A stretch of 64,000 bases of DNA from Parasediminibacterium sp046546515 (lineage in GTDB: Bacteria; Bacteroidota; Bacteroidia; Chitinophagales; Chitinophagaceae): assembly GCF_046546515.1 (NCBI RefSeq), contig NZ_JBKHKJ010000007.1:109528-173527 (forward strand). The letters run 5' to 3'. Shown here piece after piece: positions 60,198-64,000 of the stretch; positions within the stretch are counted from its first letter, which is position 1; every line of letters begins with the position of its first letter. The notes beneath the pieces are model-generated. The model ran no database searches and was not told where the DNA came from. It was given only the letters and a program-made list of their open reading frames with translations. A program made the translations under genes and the position numbers.

Positions 60198-61898
60198 ATG
60201 AAAAAAACAACTACTTGCTTGCTACTGCTGATTTTGCTTACAAAAACCATGTTTGCCCAGGAGCCGAAAGCCCCCGCCTACAACGATCCTAAAATGGATT
60301 GGTGGAAGGAAGCCCGTTTTGGCATGTTTATACACTGGGGCATATATGCTGTTCCTGCTGGCACCTACAACGGCAATAAGGTAAATGGCATTGGCGAATG
60401 GATTATGAACAAGGGAAAAATACCCGTGGCAGACTATAAAAAATTTGCTTCCGAGTTCAATCCTGTTAAGTACAATGCCGAGCAATGGGTAAAACTAGCC
60501 AAGGAGGCAGGTATGAAATACATGATTATCACCAGCAAGCACCATGATGGTTTTGCGATGTTTAAATCGGAAGACCCGTTTAATATTGTGGATGCCACCC
60601 CTTTTAAAAGGGATGCCATTAAAGAACTGGCAGCAGCCTGTAAAAAATACAACATGAAACTGGGCTTGTATTATTCACAGGCACAAGACTGGACATATCC
60701 CGGCGGCTCTGCCATTGGCGGGCATTGGGACAGTGCACAAAATGGCGGCATGGGTAAGTACATAGACCAAAAAGTAATCCCACAGCTAAAAGAAATACTA
60801 TCCAACTATGGCCCTATATCCGTGCTGTGGTTTGACACGCCCACTGGCATGACAAAAGAATATGCCACTAAGGTAATGGACGTGCTGAAACAATACCCCG
60901 ACTTGATTTATAATAACCGTTTGGGTGGCGGCTACAGCGGTGATTTGGAAACGCCTGAGCAGTACATACCCGCCACTGGCTACCCCGGCAAAAACTGGGA
61001 ATCTTGCATGACCATGAACAATACCTGGGGCTTTAAAAGCTACGACACTAGCTGGAAAAGCACAGCAGTGCTTATTAACAACCTAATAGACATAGCATCT
61101 AAGGGAGGCAACTACTTGCTAAATGTAGGCCCTACCAGCGAGGGGCTGATACCGCAGCCTTCTGTGGAAAGGCTAAAAGCAGTGGGTGCATGGCTGGCTA
61201 CCAATGGTGAAGCTATTTATGGCACTACCGCCAGCCCATTTTCTTATGTAAGCTTTGGCCGCTGTACACGCAAAAAAGACAAACTGTACCTGCATGTGCT
61301 AAAATGGCCAGTAGATGGTATTATAAAAGTACCACTAGACAACAAAATAGTAAAAGCATCGCTATTGGCACAGCCAAAAACCAAGGTTACTTATAAAAAA
61401 GCAGGTAAATACCTGGAACTTCAATTACCTAAAAAACCTGTTGACAGCATAGCATCGGTAGTGGTGTTGCAAATAGAAGGCGAGCCTGCCATCACCGTAA
61501 CAGACCCAATACCTTCTTTTAAAAAGCCAGCAACAGCATCCTCCATAAAAAGCGATGCCAACAAAGCCTCCCTTGCGTTTGACGGCAATGGCAAAAAAGG
61601 CTGGATAGCTGCAGATGGAGAAAAAACAGGTTGGTTGGCTACAGACCTAGGCAAGCCCACCAGCATAGGCAGTATAGCTATTACAGAAGCTGGCACGTTT
61701 GACAAGTTTGTTCAGCGTTTCAGGCTGGAATACAAGGATGGCCAAGATTGGAAAACGGTGTTTGAGGATAAAAACATTGGCGCAGGCTATTTTAAAACCT
61801 TTAAGCCGGTTATTGCGCAGCAATTCAGGATAAACATACTAGAAACAACCAAAGTGCCGCAGATAAAACAAGTACAACTCTATTTTGACGAGGAGTAA
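60198..61898 (+). CDS. Alpha-L-fucosidase (GH29) with C-terminal F5/8 type C domain
   Basis: A 566-aa secreted glycoside hydrolase of family GH29, which removes terminal alpha-L-fucose with retention. The signal peptide is residues 1-20 (ends MFAQ). GH29 segments are ARFGMFIHWGIYAVPAG (about 38-54), TSKHHDGFAMF (about 113-123) and the nucleophile Asp213 in SVLWFDTPTG. The last 150 residues are a discoidin/F5-8 type C carbohydrate-binding domain. An alpha-1,2-fucosyltransferase at 12137 also exists in this window, but the distance gives no proof of a link. It ends at a bidirectional terminator shared with ubiD. Confidence 0.92.
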   Translation: MKKTTTCLLLLILLTKTMFAQEPKAPAYNDPKMDWWKEARFGMFIHWGIYAVPAGTYNGNKVNGIGEWIMNKGKIPVADYKKFASEFNPVKYNAEQWVKLAKEAGMKYMIITSKHHDGFAMFKSEDPFNIVDATPFKRDAIKELAAACKKYNMKLGLYYSQAQDWTYPGGSAIGGHWDSAQNGGMGKYIDQKVIPQLKEILSNYGPISVLWFDTPTGMTKEYATKVMDVLKQYPDLIYNNRLGGGYSGDLETPEQYIPATGYPGKNWESCMTMNNTWGFKSYDTSWKSTAVLINNLIDIASKGGNYLLNVGPTSEGLIPQPSVERLKAVGAWLATNGEAIYGTTASPFSYVSFGRCTRKKDKLYLHVLKWPVDGIIKVPLDNKIVKASLLAQPKTKVTYKKAGKYLELQLPKKPVDSIASVVVLQIEGEPAITVTDPIPSFKKPATASSIKSDANKASLAFDGNGKKGWIAADGEKTGWLATDLGKPTSIGSIAITEAGTFDKFVQRFRLEYKDGQDWKTVFEDKNIGAGYFKTFKPVIAQQFRINILETTKVPQIKQVQLYFDEE

Positions 61899-61916
61899 AG
61901 CCTTGAACAATTGAAA

Positions 61917-61959
61917 AAAAATGGCTGCCCGGCTGTATCACTACTGGGCAGCCATTTTT
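61917..61959. terminator. Bidirectional terminator between the fucosidase and UbiD genes
   Basis: AAAAATGGCTGCCC (61917-61930) pairs with GGGCAGCCATTTTT (61946-61959), a perfect 14-bp stem with a 15-nt loop and T's or A's on each side. The last bases of the ubiD stop codon overlap its right edge. Confidence 0.85.
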
Positions 61960-63818
61960 CATTTCAACACCCCATACAAACTTCCCCCTTTATCAAACAA
62001 CCTATCCACGCGCTTTTCTATTGCTGGCACTTTTTCTACTGGTGGGGCATGGTGGGGTTTTATGCGGGCATCAATCACTACCGGGCCCTTGCATCCCCAG
62101 TGCTTGTTTTCTATAAATGAACTGATACCATATATATCATGCGATGGGTTGCAGCGGGTATAGCTAACCCATAGGTAATTATTTAGTTTTTCTGCAACAA
62201 AACTGCTATTGTCACAAATAATAATTTGGGCAACTTTGTTTAAATCTGCGTTTGCCAATAGTTCATTTAGCACGTACATTTCCTTATGGGCAGAGGCATA
62301 ATCCGTAAACGGTTTTGTTTGCAAAGCAATTACACCCGGCATAGCCAGTTGTGGGTTTTCAAAGGCTTGCAGGTTTTTAAAAGCAGCTTGCACATCCCTG
62401 CACAGTTCCCTTTTTTTATCGCCATAGGCGGCAAACACCACTTTGCTACCACTATTAATGCTGGTGCCGCTATAATCAAGGGTATCAATAGTGGTGTTGG
62501 TATGAAAATGAATATCACGACTATAATCAATCCTTTCAAAAAGGTATTCAAAATAGGTCTGTATGGGCGTAGTGCGTAGTTGGTTGGTATCGTCTGCCGT
62601 GATAAACAGGAATTTGGCCAAGCTCAACTGCCCTGTGCCTAATATATGATTGGCAATAGTCAGCAATTCTGCTGGCTGCTTGGTGGGCATATATGGGGTG
62701 TACCGCTCGCTACCAATGGCCAGCAATAAAGGGTGCACACCTGCCGCATCCACAGCATGAACTTCTTTTACCCCCGGTATTTCCTGCGGTATGGCTGCGC
62801 CAGTAAGCTCATGTATCAGTTCGCCAAAACTAGTGTCTTCCTGTGGTGGCCTACCTACAACCGTAAACGGCCAGATGGCGTTTTTCTTCGCAAATACCTT
62901 ATGCACCCGCATCAACGGAAAAGGGTGTTGCAGGGAATAATAGCCCAAGTGGTCGCCAAAAGGCCCTTCGGGTTTGTTTTCATTGGGGTACACCTCTCCG
63001 GTTATTACAAAATCGGCATCGGTACTAATAGCAAAACCATCCTGATACGCATACCTAAAACGCCTCCCGCCCAGCACCCCGGCAAAAGTCATCTCGCTGA
63101 TGCCTTCGGGCAAGGGCATTACTGCCGCTAAAGAATGCGAAGGTGGCCCACCCACAAAGCAGCTTACTTTTAGCGGCATCCCTTTTTTATTGGCTTTAGA
63201 TTGATGTATACCAATACCTCTATGCAACTGATAGTGCAAGCCTATTTCCTTGTTCAGTGCATAATCGTTACCCGTTAGTTGTATGCGGTACATGCCCAAG
63301 TTGGCCTGCATAATGCCGGGTTTGTCTATATCTTCCGTATATACCTGCGGCAGGGTTACAAATGCCCCGCCATCCATCGGCCAATGGTGTATCAATGGCA
63401 AATCCGCAATGTTTATTTCTTGATACAAAACAGGTTTGCTTGCCGGATTTTTTAAGGGCAGTGCCTTTAGGGCAGCCAAACCTGCCGACATATTTTTAAA
63501 GGGATGCTTGATGGCTTCCATGGGATTCCCCTTTAGCGCAATCAGTTGCTGCACCAACTGGAAAGTATCCCTGAAAATAAATTTACTACGCTCCAACGTA
63601 CCGAATATATTGGATGCAGCACGGAAAGGCGCACCTGCATAAGTACTCAACGGCGATTTCTTCACGTTCTCAAAAAGGATGGCCGGTCCCTTCGCCTCAT
63701 ACACACGCAGGTGTATAGCCGCCATTTCCAGATAAGGATCCACCTCCTCTTTTATGCGCACCAAATGGTCGTGCTTTTCCAAATCCAGTAAACAGTCTTC
63801 TAAGTTTTTATAAGCCAT
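61959..63818 (-). CDS. UbiD family decarboxylase
   Basis: A 619-aa prFMN-dependent decarboxylase of the UbiD family, with similarity strongest to 4-hydroxy-3-polyprenylbenzoate decarboxylases (menaquinone or ubiquinone-type pathways) and related enzymes. Conserved stretches are MDGGAFVTLPQVYTEDI (about 163-179), QLHRGIGIHQSKANKKG and PEGPFGDHLGYYS (about 297-309) with the catalytic Glu-Arg-Glu type region. The ATG at 63818 (MAYKNLEDCLLDLEKH) is preferred to one 39 bp upstream. A TTACTTTGC promoter-like box lies about 45 bp upstream. No UbiX flavin prenyltransferase is in view. Confidence 0.85.
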   Translation of the reverse strand: MAYKNLEDCLLDLEKHDHLVRIKEEVDPYLEMAAIHLRVYEAKGPAILFENVKKSPLSTYAGAPFRAASNIFGTLERSKFIFRDTFQLVQQLIALKGNPMEAIKHPFKNMSAGLAALKALPLKNPASKPVLYQEINIADLPLIHHWPMDGGAFVTLPQVYTEDIDKPGIMQANLGMYRIQLTGNDYALNKEIGLHYQLHRGIGIHQSKANKKGMPLKVSCFVGGPPSHSLAAVMPLPEGISEMTFAGVLGGRRFRYAYQDGFAISTDADFVITGEVYPNENKPEGPFGDHLGYYSLQHPFPLMRVHKVFAKKNAIWPFTVVGRPPQEDTSFGELIHELTGAAIPQEIPGVKEVHAVDAAGVHPLLLAIGSERYTPYMPTKQPAELLTIANHILGTGQLSLAKFLFITADDTNQLRTTPIQTYFEYLFERIDYSRDIHFHTNTTIDTLDYSGTSINSGSKVVFAAYGDKKRELCRDVQAAFKNLQAFENPQLAMPGVIALQTKPFTDYASAHKEMYVLNELLANADLNKVAQIIICDNSSFVAEKLNNYLWVSYTRCNPSHDIYGISSFIENKHWGCKGPVVIDARIKPHHAPPVEKVPAIEKRVDRLFDKGGSLYGVLK

Positions 63819-63961
63819 AGTTGTACAACAACTGCCCGTGCGGAAAGTTGGATGCAAAGTAAGGAAGGAATAGGGGAATGGATTGGCTTATGATAAAACT
63901 TAATTAAAGATAGCTTTATGCAATAAGTATATACTTAACTCACCTTACGCATGATATATAA

Positions 63962-64000
63962 TTAAGCTACCGCTGCTTTTTTCAATTCCATTACTTCTTA
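63962..64000 (-). CDS. Last codons of a gene continuing beyond the window (possible)
   Basis: On the minus strand the window's last bases read EVMELKKAAVA then TAA (63964-63962). This looks like a natural lysine- and alanine-rich protein end, but only about 12 residues are visible, so it could be chance. A stretch of 143 bp separates it from the UbiD start. Confidence 0.35.

Noticed and set aside
1..64000. tRNA, rRNA, prophage or complete insertion sequence
   Set aside because: None was recognised on either strand by reading; small tRNAs could still be missed without a covariance search.

Overview
The window reads as chromosomal DNA of a Bacteroidota bacterium, most likely a Chitinophagaceae-like or sphingobacterial lineage. 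Signs are a type IX secretion (T9SS) cassette with a gliding-type C-terminal sorting domain, an E1 alpha/beta fusion dehydrogenase, a Nudix-type regulator, a TamB protein, GH29 fucosidase, low-to-moderate GC, an absence of clear Shine-Dalgarno sites and several TAnnTTTG-like -7 promoter boxes. No rRNA, tRNA, CRISPR array, prophage or complete insertion sequence was seen.

Layout: 1-9.2 kb is housekeeping (M3 oligoendopeptidase, GNAT-like protein, HemJ-like membrane protein, alpha/beta hydrolase, peptidyl-tRNA hydrolase, FAH-family hydrolase, E1 alpha/beta dehydrogenase). 9.6-13.0 kb is a low-GC surface-sugar block (MBOAT acyltransferase, SGNH-like partner, GT11 fucosyltransferase). 13.5-18.3 kb holds leuC-leuD-leuA2/cimA on the minus strand, divergent from a LysR regulator with a T-N11-A palindrome between them. 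19.1-20.7 kb is a TPR lipoprotein. 21.6-27.6 kb is a polysaccharide cluster (50-aa membrane protein overlapping an O-antigen ligase-like gene, then GT4, GT8, GT14 and GT2 glycosyltransferases). 27.6-31.5 kb carries an SDR oxidoreductase, a Nudix-type regulator and ligA. 32.2-40.0 kb is a minus-strand T9SS-associated cassette: a giant adhesin with three super-repeats and a type B sorting domain, a PorP/SprF protein and a PorE-like TPR/propeller/OmpA protein. 40.4-43.1 kb has a HAD hydrolase and a LytS/LytTR two-component pair. 44.3-47 kb has dxs and a secreted putative cysteine amidase. 47.3-53.8 kb is one very long alpha-2-macroglobulin gene cut by a single in-frame UGA and carrying a TonB-plug-like insert. 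54.1-63.8 kb has thioredoxin, a DUF2892 protein, TamB, alpha-L-fucosidase and a UbiD-family decarboxylase.

The most unusual content lies between genes. There are several families of short degenerate tandem repeats with strict periods: 7 nt (many tracts that abut stop or start codons and often pair as inverted arms), 8 nt (paired into long imperfect hairpins) and 11 nt (three arrays with different words but the same period). There is also a 157-bp MITE-like element with 24-bp terminal inverted repeats and a 6-bp target duplication, a 62-bp near-perfect palindrome in a divergent promoter, and a pair of GGGGG/CCCCC palindromic elements. A heptamer repeat lies inside the signal-peptide codons of the PorE-like gene, where unit gain or loss would shift the frame.

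All family assignments come from reading motifs by eye; no database search was run.
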